Below, piece by piece: positions 7,009 through 14,482 of a stretch of DNA of 16,873 nt. The stretch's first letter is position 1. The number at the start of each line of letters is the position of its first letter. The notes beneath the pieces are model-generated. The model made no database searches and was not told where the DNA came from. It was given only the letters and a program-made list of their open reading frames with translations. The DNA comes from Flavobacteriaceae bacterium (lineage in GTDB: Bacteria; Bacteroidota; Bacteroidia; Flavobacteriales; Flavobacteriaceae). The translations under genes were made by a program, and so were the position numbers. Location of the stretch: positions 1 through 16,873 of the forward strand of contig JABDMQ010000221.1 in NCBI GenBank assembly GCA_013001365.1. The letters run 5' to 3'.

Positions 7009-9591
7009 ATGAGAAATTTTAATGTTGCGCTACTGTTGTGTTTTCTGTTAGCAAGCCCTCTTCTTGCACAGAAAAAAGCAATCACTTTAGAGGAAATATG
7101 GGATGGAACCTTTAGGACGGAATCCATGGAAGTTCTTCACTCCATGAAAAATGGCCAACAATATTCGGTCTTGAATCAGGATCAAAAGAAAAATATTTCC
7201 ACGATCGATATCTATGATTATAGAACGTTACAAAAAACAAGGACGTTTGTTAGTTCTGCAGATTTCTTTGAGTTTGATGAGTTTTCGGACTATACCTTCA
7301 GTGAAGATGAAACCAAGGTCATTTTAGCCACGGAGGTTGAACCAATATTCAGGAGATCCAAACGTGCTAAATATTACGTTTACGATTCTACGAATAATTC
7401 TGTTCAGGCCATTTCTGAAGAAAAAATTCAAGAGCCAACTTTTTCGCCAGACGGTACAAAGATCGCCTATGGATTCAATAATGACCTGTATGTACATGAT
7501 CTTTTGAGTGAGCGCACAAAAAGACTCACAAACGATGGGTTAAAGAACGAGATCATTAATGGAATCACAGATTGGGTGTATGAGGAAGAATTCAGTTTTG
7601 TAAGGGCATTCGAATGGAACTCAAAAAGTGATAGAATTGCTTTCTTGAAGTTTGACGAGACATTTGTTCCTGAATTCACAATGGATGTTTATGGTGATGA
7701 ATTATATCCAACTCAACAGAAATTCAAGTACCCTAAAGCAGGTGAATTGAACTCTGAAGTGAGCCTCTATATTTACGATCTACTGAAATCAGAGTCTAAA
7801 AAAGTATTCCTTAACCAAGATTACGATAATCATTATATACCACGCATCAAGTGGACCAACGACCCACAGATACTGAGTGCTCAATATATGAACCGGCATC
7901 AAAATAAATTAGAACTATGGCTGATCAATGCCAATGGCTATGAGAGTCTAATTGCACTACAAGAAGAGGATAAAGCATATATTGATGTGACCTTTGACCT
8001 CACTTTCTTGCCTGATAATAGTTTTATCTGGACAAGCGAGAAAAGTGGTAATAATCATATATATCATCATTCTAGGGATGGAAAGTTAATTAGGCAAGTA
8101 ACAGAAGGAAATTGGGAAGTTACCAGCTATTATGGCTATGATCCAGCCAATAAAAAGATATTCTATCAATCTACCGAGAATGGTTCGACCAATCGTGGCG
8201 TTTACTCAATAGGGATTAATGGTAAGGATAAAAAGGCGTTGGTCGACAAGGAAGGACAAAGCCGTGCATCATTCAGTGCAGATCATTCTTATTTCATCAA
8301 CTCCTTCTCCAGTGCAAATATTCCTCCACAATACACCCTTAACAATTCTTCAACAGGTAATGTAGTAAAGATCATCGAAGACAATAAGGACCTGGCCAAT
8401 AAAGTTTCTGGGTATCAAGTTTCTGATAAGGAATTCAGTACGATTTCAGTTAACGGGAACGACCTGAACATGTGGATGATCAAGCCTCCTGATTTCAGTA
8501 AATCCAAAAAGTATCCGTTGCTTATGTATCAATATTCCGGACCAGGTTCACAGTCTGTGGCCAATAGATGGAATAGTAGTAATGATTACTGGTATCAGAT
8601 GTTAGCTCAGCAAGGATATATAGTCGCTTGTGTAGATGGACGCGGTACTGGTTTAAAAGGGGCAGCATTCAAGAAAGTAACTCAAAACGAATTGGGCAAA
8701 TTCGAGGTAGAAGACCAGATTCAAGTTGCTCGACAGCTGGGTCAATTGTCATATATAGATGAAGACAATATTGGTATTTGGGGATGGAGTTATGGTGGTT
8801 TCATGAGCAGTAATGCTATTTTAAAAGGAAACGATGTTTTCAAGATGGCCATTGCGGTCGCTCCTGTTACAAGCTGGAGATTCTATGACACGATCTATAC
8901 TGAGCGCTATATGATGACGCCAGATGAAAACCCATCGGGATATGACGATAATTCACCAATCAACCATGTCGATAAGCTTAAAGGGCACTATATGATCGTT
9001 CATGGCACAGGAGATGACAATGTTCATGTACAGAACACCATGAGAATGGTAGAAGCACTAATCCAAGCTGACAAGGATTTTGAATGGATGGTGTATCCTG
9101 ACCGAAATCATGGAATTTTTGGAGGCAATACCAGGAAGCATTTATATAGGAAAATGACTAATTTCATTAACAGTACAATTGGCAATAATTCTACGGTTTC
9201 GAATAATAATGTGTCAAAAGCGAAGAAAACGCAAGTAGTCCCAAAGTCCAATAATCGTTCGAAGCCTAAGGCTATCAAGGTAGATAATGTTGAAGAAGCA
9301 GAAAACGTTGTGAATGAATTAGATGCTAAGGAAACTTCTTTAGAAGTTGAAGCAAAAGAAGAAACTACAATTGAAGAAGAAAAAGTGGATGCTCAAGAAT
9401 CTGTTGAATCGATGCCTACCAAAAACATGACAGCAGAAGAAATACGTAAGGTCAATGAGGCTTATTTGGCAAAAAAAGCCTTGGAAGAGGGAAATACCGA
9501 ATTGACAAGAGAGGAGAAAAAAGCTAAAAAAGCAGCGGAGAAACTAAAGAAAAAGCAAGAAAGAGAAGCCAAGAAGACTAAAGATAACTAA
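7009..9591 (+). CDS. Secreted dipeptidyl peptidase IV (S9B) with charged C-terminal tail
   Basis: A serine exopeptidase that removes X-Pro (and X-Ala) dipeptides from peptide N-termini. A signal peptide occupies residues 1-20, with cleavage probably after LLA, so it acts in the periplasm or outside. Residues about 30-490 are the beta-propeller, with the double-Glu substrate-binding motif DWVYEEEF (188-195). Residues about 500-723 are the alpha/beta-hydrolase domain. The triad is Ser594 (GWSYGG), Asp669 (GTGDDNVH) and His701 (DRNHG), in the order and spacing of human DPP4. The protein has 860 residues against about 720 usual; the excess is a Lys/Glu-rich, low-complexity tail (724-860). A peptide transporter gene follows after 28 bases with no terminator between, so cleavage and uptake are probably co-expressed. 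Confidence 0.92.
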   Translation: MRNFNVALLLCFLLASPLLAQKKAITLEEIWDGTFRTESMEVLHSMKNGQQYSVLNQDQKKNISTIDIYDYRTLQKTRTFVSSADFFEFDEFSDYTFSEDETKVILATEVEPIFRRSKRAKYYVYDSTNNSVQAISEEKIQEPTFSPDGTKIAYGFNNDLYVHDLLSERTKRLTNDGLKNEIINGITDWVYEEEFSFVRAFEWNSKSDRIAFLKFDETFVPEFTMDVYGDELYPTQQKFKYPKAGELNSEVSLYIYDLLKSESKKVFLNQDYDNHYIPRIKWTNDPQILSAQYMNRHQNKLELWLINANGYESLIALQEEDKAYIDVTFDLTFLPDNSFIWTSEKSGNNHIYHHSRDGKLIRQVTEGNWEVTSYYGYDPANKKIFYQSTENGSTNRGVYSIGINGKDKKALVDKEGQSRASFSADHSYFINSFSSANIPPQYTLNNSSTGNVVKIIEDNKDLANKVSGYQVSDKEFSTISVNGNDLNMWMIKPPDFSKSKKYPLLMYQYSGPGSQSVANRWNSSNDYWYQMLAQQGYIVACVDGRGTGLKGAAFKKVTQNELGKFEVEDQIQVARQLGQLSYIDEDNIGIWGWSYGGFMSSNAILKGNDVFKMAIAVAPVTSWRFYDTIYTERYMMTPDENPSGYDDNSPINHVDKLKGHYMIVHGTGDDNVHVQNTMRMVEALIQADKDFEWMVYPDRNHGIFGGNTRKHLYRKMTNFINSTIGNNSTVSNNNVSKAKKTQVVPKSNNRSKPKAIKVDNVEEAENVVNELDAKETSLEVEAKEETTIEEEKVDAQESVESMPTKNMTAEEIRKVNEAYLAKKALEEGNTELTREEKKAKKAAEKLKKKQEREAKKTKDN

Positions 9592-9619
9592 CTAACAATA
9601 CTAACTAATAAAACTTTTT

Positions 9620-11212
9620 ATGGAATTTAAATTTGGAGGTTCAGAAACAAATCAAAGAACAGTTTTAAATCATCCATCTGGACTATTCGTTCTCTTCTTT
9701 ACAGAAATGTGGGAACGTTTTTCGTATTATGGCATGCGTGCACTTTTGGTACTGTTCTTAACTGCAGCTATCTTAGGTGAAGGTGGCTGGGGCTGGGAAA
9801 GATCAGAGGCCTTGGTGTTATATGGTTGGTACACTGGACTAGTGTATATCACTCCAATAATCGGGGGTTACATCGCCGATAAGTTCATGGGTTACAGAAA
9901 TGCAGTGGTCCTAGGAGCATTGTTAATGACCTTAGGACATGCCTCAATGGCATTGGAGGTAACCGCAGATCCTTTCTTTTTTCTTGGTCTAAGTTTACTG
10001 ATCATTGGCAATGGTCTTTTCAAGCCTAATATTTCCTCTATTGTTGGACAACTATATAAAACACAAGGAAAAGAGAAAGATGCAGGCTATACGATCTTCT
10101 ATATGGGAATAAACGCCGGTGCATTCTTAGGCATTCTGCTTTGTGGATATATAGGTGAAAAGGTTGGTTGGCATTACGGATTTGGACTTGCAGGAATTTT
10201 TATGTTCTTCGGTATGTTACAATTCTATTTTGCGCAAAAGATCTTCGGGCGTATCGGATTGTCGCCAAAAAGCACCAAAGATTTTGACGACACTATAGAA
10301 GATAGTTTAGAGAATATTGAAGATACCGTTGAGGATGTGATGGAAGAAGCTGAGAAATCGCACATTATTTCGGATAGGTTAAAGGTCATCGGAGTTTTTG
10401 CATTCATAACCGTGTTTTTCTGGTGGGCATTTGAACAAGCTGGAGGCTCGATGACAATCTTTGCAGCTGATTATACGGACCGTGTTCTTGTGGGTGAAGA
10501 AGCTATGACATTTAAGATATTCAATACCCTATTAACCGTTGTTCCAATGTTGATCATAACTTGGGTGCTCATTTTATTGTTCAAACAGACCTTCTCAAAA
10601 TATGCACTTTCCAATATCTTGTTAGCAACCAGTTTCATCATTATTTGGGGAATTGTTATTTGGATGCTCGATAGGGAATTCAATGCAGAAGCTTCAGAAG
10701 TACCTGCTTCATGGTTCGGTATATTGAACTCATTCTTCATTATTGCCTTTGCACCATTGTTCTCTAAAGTTTGGGAAAGCAAATACAACCCATCGGGACC
10801 TGTAAAATTCGCCATAGGTCTCATGCTATTGGGTCTTGGCTTTGGTATTCTTGCCTTTGGGTCTATGAGCATTCCGTTAGGGGCTAAGACCGCCTCTGTG
10901 AGTATGATCTTCTTGATTTTAGCTTATCTGTTCCATACGCTTGGAGAATTATGCGTGTCTCCGGTCGGGCTTTCTTATGTAAGTAAGCTCGCGCCTCTTA
11001 AACTGGTGGGCATGATGTTTGGAGTTTGGTTCGTGGCAAATTTCATTGCTAATTTAACCGCAGGATTTACTGGAAGTTTTATTGATCCTATTGTTGAAGA
11101 ATATGGCATGAGCGTCTTTTTCTTGATCTTTACGGTCATACCCGTAATTGCAGGATTGGGCATGTTAGTTGCCAACAAAACCCTTATCAGGATGATGCAT
11201 GGCATACGTTAA
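9620..11212 (+). CDS. POT/PTR2 family proton-coupled peptide transporter
   Basis: A 530-residue inner-membrane symporter that takes up di- and tripeptides with protons. The proton-coupling motif ExxER is present as EMWER (29-33). The MFS/POT signature GGYIADKFMGYRNA follows TM2, and the PTR2 signature FYMGINAGAFLG lies in TM5. TM7 carries FWWAFEQAG with Glu272. I count about 14 hydrophobic helices. The loop between TM6 and TM7 (about 212-252) is strikingly acidic (DDTIEDSLENIEDTVEDVMEEAE). Two extra helices appear between the EQ helix and the helix with WFGILNSFFI (365-374), not between TM6 and TM7 where bacterial POTs usually carry them. The preceding DPP IV gene would supply its dipeptide substrates. 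An intrinsic terminator lies 21 bases after the stop. Confidence 0.92.
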   Translation: MEFKFGGSETNQRTVLNHPSGLFVLFFTEMWERFSYYGMRALLVLFLTAAILGEGGWGWERSEALVLYGWYTGLVYITPIIGGYIADKFMGYRNAVVLGALLMTLGHASMALEVTADPFFFLGLSLLIIGNGLFKPNISSIVGQLYKTQGKEKDAGYTIFYMGINAGAFLGILLCGYIGEKVGWHYGFGLAGIFMFFGMLQFYFAQKIFGRIGLSPKSTKDFDDTIEDSLENIEDTVEDVMEEAEKSHIISDRLKVIGVFAFITVFFWWAFEQAGGSMTIFAADYTDRVLVGEEAMTFKIFNTLLTVVPMLIITWVLILLFKQTFSKYALSNILLATSFIIIWGIVIWMLDREFNAEASEVPASWFGILNSFFIIAFAPLFSKVWESKYNPSGPVKFAIGLMLLGLGFGILAFGSMSIPLGAKTASVSMIFLILAYLFHTLGELCVSPVGLSYVSKLAPLKLVGMMFGVWFVANFIANLTAGFTGSFIDPIVEEYGMSVFFLIFTVIPVIAGLGMLVANKTLIRMMHGIR

Positions 11213-11233
11213 TTAAATTACCGTTTATCGATC

Positions 11234-11259
11234 AAACGCCTTTAATTAGGCGTTTTTTT
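11234..11259 (+). terminator. Intrinsic terminator after the peptide transporter gene
   Basis: AAACGCCT (11234-11241) and AGGCGTTT (11248-11255) form a perfect 8-bp stem with loop TTAATT, followed by T residues to 11259. It closes the peptidase-transporter transcript and separates it from the thioredoxin-like gene, 35 bases further on. Confidence 0.92.
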
Positions 11260-11260
11260 G

Positions 11261-11268
11261 TAAATTTG
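11261..11268 (+). promoter_or_regulatory. -7 promoter box of the thioredoxin-like gene
   Basis: TAAATTTG matches the TAnnTTTG consensus exactly. It lies directly after the upstream terminator and 26 bases before the ATG at 11295. No clear -33 TTTG is found at the usual distance, since the terminator stem occupies that place, so the promoter may be weak or differently spaced. Confidence 0.4.
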
Positions 11269-11294
11269 GAATGACTTTTGCGACTCCATAAATT

Positions 11295-11840
11295 ATGAAA
11301 AGACTACTTATAGCTTCGTTTTTGTTACTGGTTGCTTCAAATATTCAGGCCCAAAAAATAAATTGGGTGACCATTGAAAAGGCATTGGAGCTTCAACAAG
11401 AGAATCCAAAAAAGATCATCATGGATGTCTATACCAAGTGGTGTGGCCCTTGTAAACTATTGGATAAAAAGACCTTTGCAAACAAAGATGTTGCTAACTA
11501 CATAAATGCGCATTATTATGCCGTTAAGTTCAATGGAGAAGGAAATGATACGGTAAATTTCAAGGAAAACGTTTTTACCAATCCACAGTATGACCCTGCA
11601 AGAGCAAATAAAAGAAATAGTGCACACCAGTTCACGAAATTCATGAGGGTGAGTGCTTACCCAACATTGGTGTTCTTTGATGAGAAAGGCGAATTCATAA
11701 CACCTTTAAAAGGATATCTATCACCACAACAACTGGAATTATACTTGAAGCTTTTCAAGACAGATGAATATAAAAACATGACAGACCAGGCCAAGTTCAA
11801 CGAATACTTTCAAGCATTCAAGCCTGAGTTTCAAGGTTAG
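11295..11840 (+). CDS. Secreted thioredoxin-family protein
   Basis: A 181-residue thioredoxin-fold protein for disulfide exchange outside the cytoplasm. The first 19 residues are a signal peptide (MKRLL, a hydrophobic core, then cleavage after IQA before QKINW). The redox motif WCGPC has Cys50 and Cys53, and the cis-proline that faces it is Pro123 in SAYPTLVFF. Between them a roughly 30-residue insert (GNDTVNFKENVFTNPQYDPA) is larger than in plain thioredoxin, as in the secreted DUF255-like or thioredoxin_7-like branch common in Bacteroidota. It has its own probable promoter, and its terminator lies inside the convergent comEC gene. The partner proteins cannot be told from the sequence. Confidence 0.88.
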   Translation: MKRLLIASFLLLVASNIQAQKINWVTIEKALELQQENPKKIIMDVYTKWCGPCKLLDKKTFANKDVANYINAHYYAVKFNGEGNDTVNFKENVFTNPQYDPARANKRNSAHQFTKFMRVSAYPTLVFFDEKGEFITPLKGYLSPQQLELYLKLFKTDEYKNMTDQAKFNEYFQAFKPEFQG

Positions 11841-11852
11841 TGTTAATTGCGA

Positions 11853-11868
11853 GCGCTAACATTAGCGC
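11853..11868. repeat. Short inverted repeat at the junction of two convergent genes
   Basis: GCGCTA (11853-11858) and TAGCGC (11863-11868) pair around the loop ACAT, 12 bases after the thioredoxin-like stop and overlapping the comEC stop codon (11862-11864). Neither side carries a T run, so it is not a typical terminator. It might protect the 3' ends of transcripts. Confidence 0.4.
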
Positions 11869-13898
11869 AAACCAATTGTAAAAGCTCCCATTTTAGCAGT
11901 AGCATGAAATGGGAGTTTTTTGCGTTTGCAGGTTTCCTCCCAGAGCGAGACATAGCTTTTGTAATTACTGCCATCTGCCACAATGATTTCTGGTTGAAGA
12001 TGATCTATTAGACGCTCTAAATTTACTTTTGGAGAATCTCGAAGCATGACTATATCTGGATTGAAACTTACTTGAAACGCAGATAAACTGTCAACAATGA
12101 GCAGGGTTCTACCTTCAATATCAAAAACTGAACGGATGCTGTCATAAGTAACGATAGAGATATTTTCACCTATAATTATATTCTCGATCGTATTATCATT
12201 TACTATTGATGTTGAATCCATATCATGAAAGATTTTCAATACTTTTTTTTCCTGTATTGCGATAATGCTTTTTCTGCTTTTATGCATGATCGTAAAAGAT
12301 GATGATTCGTTCAATCTATTATTGATAAAAACAATTTGAACAAGTAATATGACCAGCAAAAGAGACATCATTCGTTTTAAGGATCTCTCTTGAAATACTC
12401 GAACTCCAAAATAAATAAGTAAGTAGATCAGAATCATTATTGTCGCACTTAATGATATGCTTTTAAACAAAAAAGATTCTTGATCAGCAATCCAGCCTAC
12501 GAAACTGTTCAAATTACTGATGATGCTTCCATAAAAGCGAACAATTAATTCTGGAAGGATGTTTAAAAGGGCAAGCACAATAACTAAGATGCCTAGTCCA
12601 AGTATTATTCCCAGTAAAGGGATGATAACCAAATTTGAAATAAAGAATAGCCCTGGGAATTGATGGAAGTAGAAAATGCTCAACGGAGCAACTCCAATTT
12701 GCGCCGCAAGAGTTACGGTGAATAATTGCCAGAAATAATCAATGACTTTATTTTTTGGAATCCATTTTTTATAAATCAAAGGTTGTATCCAGACAATCGA
12801 AAAAACGGCTAAATAACTCAATTGGAACCCTACATCGAACAAGAACATGGGTTTTATCAATAATAGAATGAACATTGATATCGCAAGCGTATTAAATATA
12901 TTGGTAGGTCGTTTCAAATTTATGCCAATGGCAACAATGCTGAACATGGTAACTGCCCTTACAACCGATGGAGAAAGGCCTGCGACCGTTGCGAAACACC
13001 ATAATAGAATTAGTATAAGAACAATTTTGATATTTCGGCCTTTTCGTAATCGATTCAATGGCCTAAAGATTTGTTGAAGAATTAGTAAAATAATACCTAC
13101 ATGCAATCCAGAAACTGCAAGGATATGAATCACGCCAGCAGCACTGTACTGAGAATACATATCCTTTGAAAGGTCTTGTTTCTGCCCTAGGAGAATAGCA
13201 TTGATAATTGCTATTTCATTTGGTTTGAAATCATATTGATTCAGTTTGGTATTAATCGTTTTACGAATTTGGTGAGCAAAGCCAAAAATCGATTTTTTAG
13301 TATTGGGTACTACTAAAATCTCCTTATTAGAAGCGAATATTTGATGATATACATATTTCTTTTCAAGATATTTTCCATAATCGAATTGATGTGGGTTAAG
13401 CGGCCCTACGATATCATTTAATCTGGTGTTTATATATAACTCGTCATCTACATCCAAAGCAGTATTTAAGCTATCCTTATCTATGTTTAATAGAAGTTTT
13501 CCTAAAGCTTTTTGATCATCAATGGCAACTAATTCAACAAGGTACTTGTCCTGATATAGTGATGGTTTTAATAATTCTGAAACTTTGATGTGCAAGTGTT
13601 TTGGTGTATCATCTATGGCTCCATCAATATGACTATAATGAAAATTCCAATTTCTTTGGTCATGAATATTTACCACGAGTATGCCAATAGAAAGCATGGA
13701 CATTGCAGCAATGATTCCAAAAATATTATTCGTTTCAAGTTTCTTCTGGCCTTGAACATAAACAAAAGTCAGTGCTACTAATAACAAGAAGCTGCTGATA
13801 ACCGAAATTTTGAGCTCTATATTTATAAAGTAGCCGGATAAAATGCCAAGTATCAAGAAAATGGTAAGTCTGAAGACCGTAAAATTGAGTAACTTCAT
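11862..13898 (-). CDS. comEC: ComEC/Rec2 family DNA-uptake channel protein, short form
   Basis: The inner-membrane channel through which single-stranded DNA enters the cytoplasm during natural transformation. Of 678 residues, 1-60 hold the first hydrophobic segments, about 70-220 the soluble N-terminal (DUF4131-type) domain, and about 225-525 the multi-helix Competence domain with the signature SAAGVIHILAVSGLHVGIIL (near 250-270). The last 150 residues are soluble and end MGAFTIGLR. They correspond in position to the metallo-beta-lactamase domain of long ComEC proteins but show no HxHxDH metal site, so this part looks reduced or degenerate, as is common in Bacteroidota. The gene starts 18 bases after the NlpC/P60 gene and is probably last in the surE-lpxB operon. 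No other competence gene is in the window. Confidence 0.9.
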   Translation of the reverse strand: MKLLNFTVFRLTIFLILGILSGYFINIELKISVISSFLLLVALTFVYVQGQKKLETNNIFGIIAAMSMLSIGILVVNIHDQRNWNFHYSHIDGAIDDTPKHLHIKVSELLKPSLYQDKYLVELVAIDDQKALGKLLLNIDKDSLNTALDVDDELYINTRLNDIVGPLNPHQFDYGKYLEKKYVYHQIFASNKEILVVPNTKKSIFGFAHQIRKTINTKLNQYDFKPNEIAIINAILLGQKQDLSKDMYSQYSAAGVIHILAVSGLHVGIILLILQQIFRPLNRLRKGRNIKIVLILILLWCFATVAGLSPSVVRAVTMFSIVAIGINLKRPTNIFNTLAISMFILLLIKPMFLFDVGFQLSYLAVFSIVWIQPLIYKKWIPKNKVIDYFWQLFTVTLAAQIGVAPLSIFYFHQFPGLFFISNLVIIPLLGIILGLGILVIVLALLNILPELIVRFYGSIISNLNSFVGWIADQESFLFKSISLSATIMILIYLLIYFGVRVFQERSLKRMMSLLLVILLVQIVFINNRLNESSSFTIMHKSRKSIIAIQEKKVLKIFHDMDSTSIVNDNTIENIIIGENISIVTYDSIRSVFDIEGRTLLIVDSLSAFQVSFNPDIVMLRDSPKVNLERLIDHLQPEIIVADGSNYKSYVSLWEETCKRKKLPFHATAKMGAFTIGLR
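11885..11921 (+). terminator. Terminator of the thioredoxin-like gene, inside comEC
   Basis: CTCCCATTT (11885-11893) and AAATGGGAG (11907-11915) form a perfect 9-bp stem with a 13-base loop, followed by six T residues (11916-11921). It is oriented to end plus-strand transcription and lies 45 bases after the thioredoxin-like stop, within the codons for the last residues of ComEC (around AKMGAF). On the minus strand only four T residues follow the stem. Confidence 0.6.
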
Positions 13899-13916
13899 TG
13901 ATAGGGGATTCGATAA

Positions 13917-14450
13917 CTACAATACGCGCCTCGCTTCATAAAAAGCCAGGTTCCAGTAACTCTCGTTAAGATTGGAAATGATTACGCCCTTACTAGAGGT
14001 GGAGTGTATAAAATCTATTCGGCCTGGTAAGGATTCCACCACCAACCCAACATGATTGACCACCTTTTTGTTCTTATTTGTTTGAAAGAACAACAAGTCA
14101 CCTTTTTGTATGTCGTTAAGAGGAATTGGCCTGCCTTCTTTAGACATGGCAAGCGAGGTTCTTGGGAGTTGGATGTTTTCAGATTTAAAGGCCGTACAGA
14201 TCAAACCCGAACAGTCCATCCCTCTTTGCGTGGTGCCTCCATATTTATAGCGAACGCCATTGTACTCTTTGGCAATGTTAACGATATTCGTCGCTAACTC
14301 ATAATTCGCAGTATTATTTGAAGTTGTTTTTTTAGGATGGTATACGGTTTTTTGCTGATCGCTTTTCTTTGTAATTACATGCGGTCGTTTAGCAGTTTTG
14401 CATGAGGATAGGCAAACTATGATAGTAAGTAGAGCGGCAATTTTTTGCAT
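13917..14450 (-). CDS. NlpC/P60 (C40) cell-wall peptidase lipoprotein
   Basis: A 177-residue papain-like peptidase that probably cuts peptide cross-bridges of peptidoglycan (gamma-D-Glu-diamino acid bonds in characterised relatives). The signal peptide ends in the lipobox LSSC with Cys17, so it should be anchored to the outer membrane facing the periplasm. After a basic Lys/Thr-rich linker (19-47), the NlpC/P60 domain fills residues about 50-177. It has catalytic Cys80 in YGGTTQRGMDCSGL, His133 in NHVGLV and the third polar residue His149 in FIHSTSS. There is no SH3 or LysM domain. It lies between lpxB (32 bases) and comEC (18 bases) on the same strand. A 16-base palindrome covers its start codon. 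Confidence 0.92.
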   Translation of the reverse strand: MQKIAALLTIIVCLSSCKTAKRPHVITKKSDQQKTVYHPKKTTSNNTANYELATNIVNIAKEYNGVRYKYGGTTQRGMDCSGLICTAFKSENIQLPRTSLAMSKEGRPIPLNDIQKGDLLFFQTNKNKKVVNHVGLVVESLPGRIDFIHSTSSKGVIISNLNESYWNLAFYEARRVL

Positions 14451-14482
14451 GGATGCAAATTAATCAATTTTTTTAGATTGCC

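Noticed and set aside
9591..9616. Repeated CTAAC units between the peptidase and transporter genes as a regulatory repeat
   Set aside because: Only a few short imperfect copies occur in AT-rich spacer DNA, too few to support a call.
10471..10872. A 133-codon open frame on the minus strand inside the peptide transporter gene
   Set aside because: It is antisense to membrane-helix codons of a clear POT gene, has a low-quality composition rich in Asn, Thr, Met and Pro and no recognisable motif.
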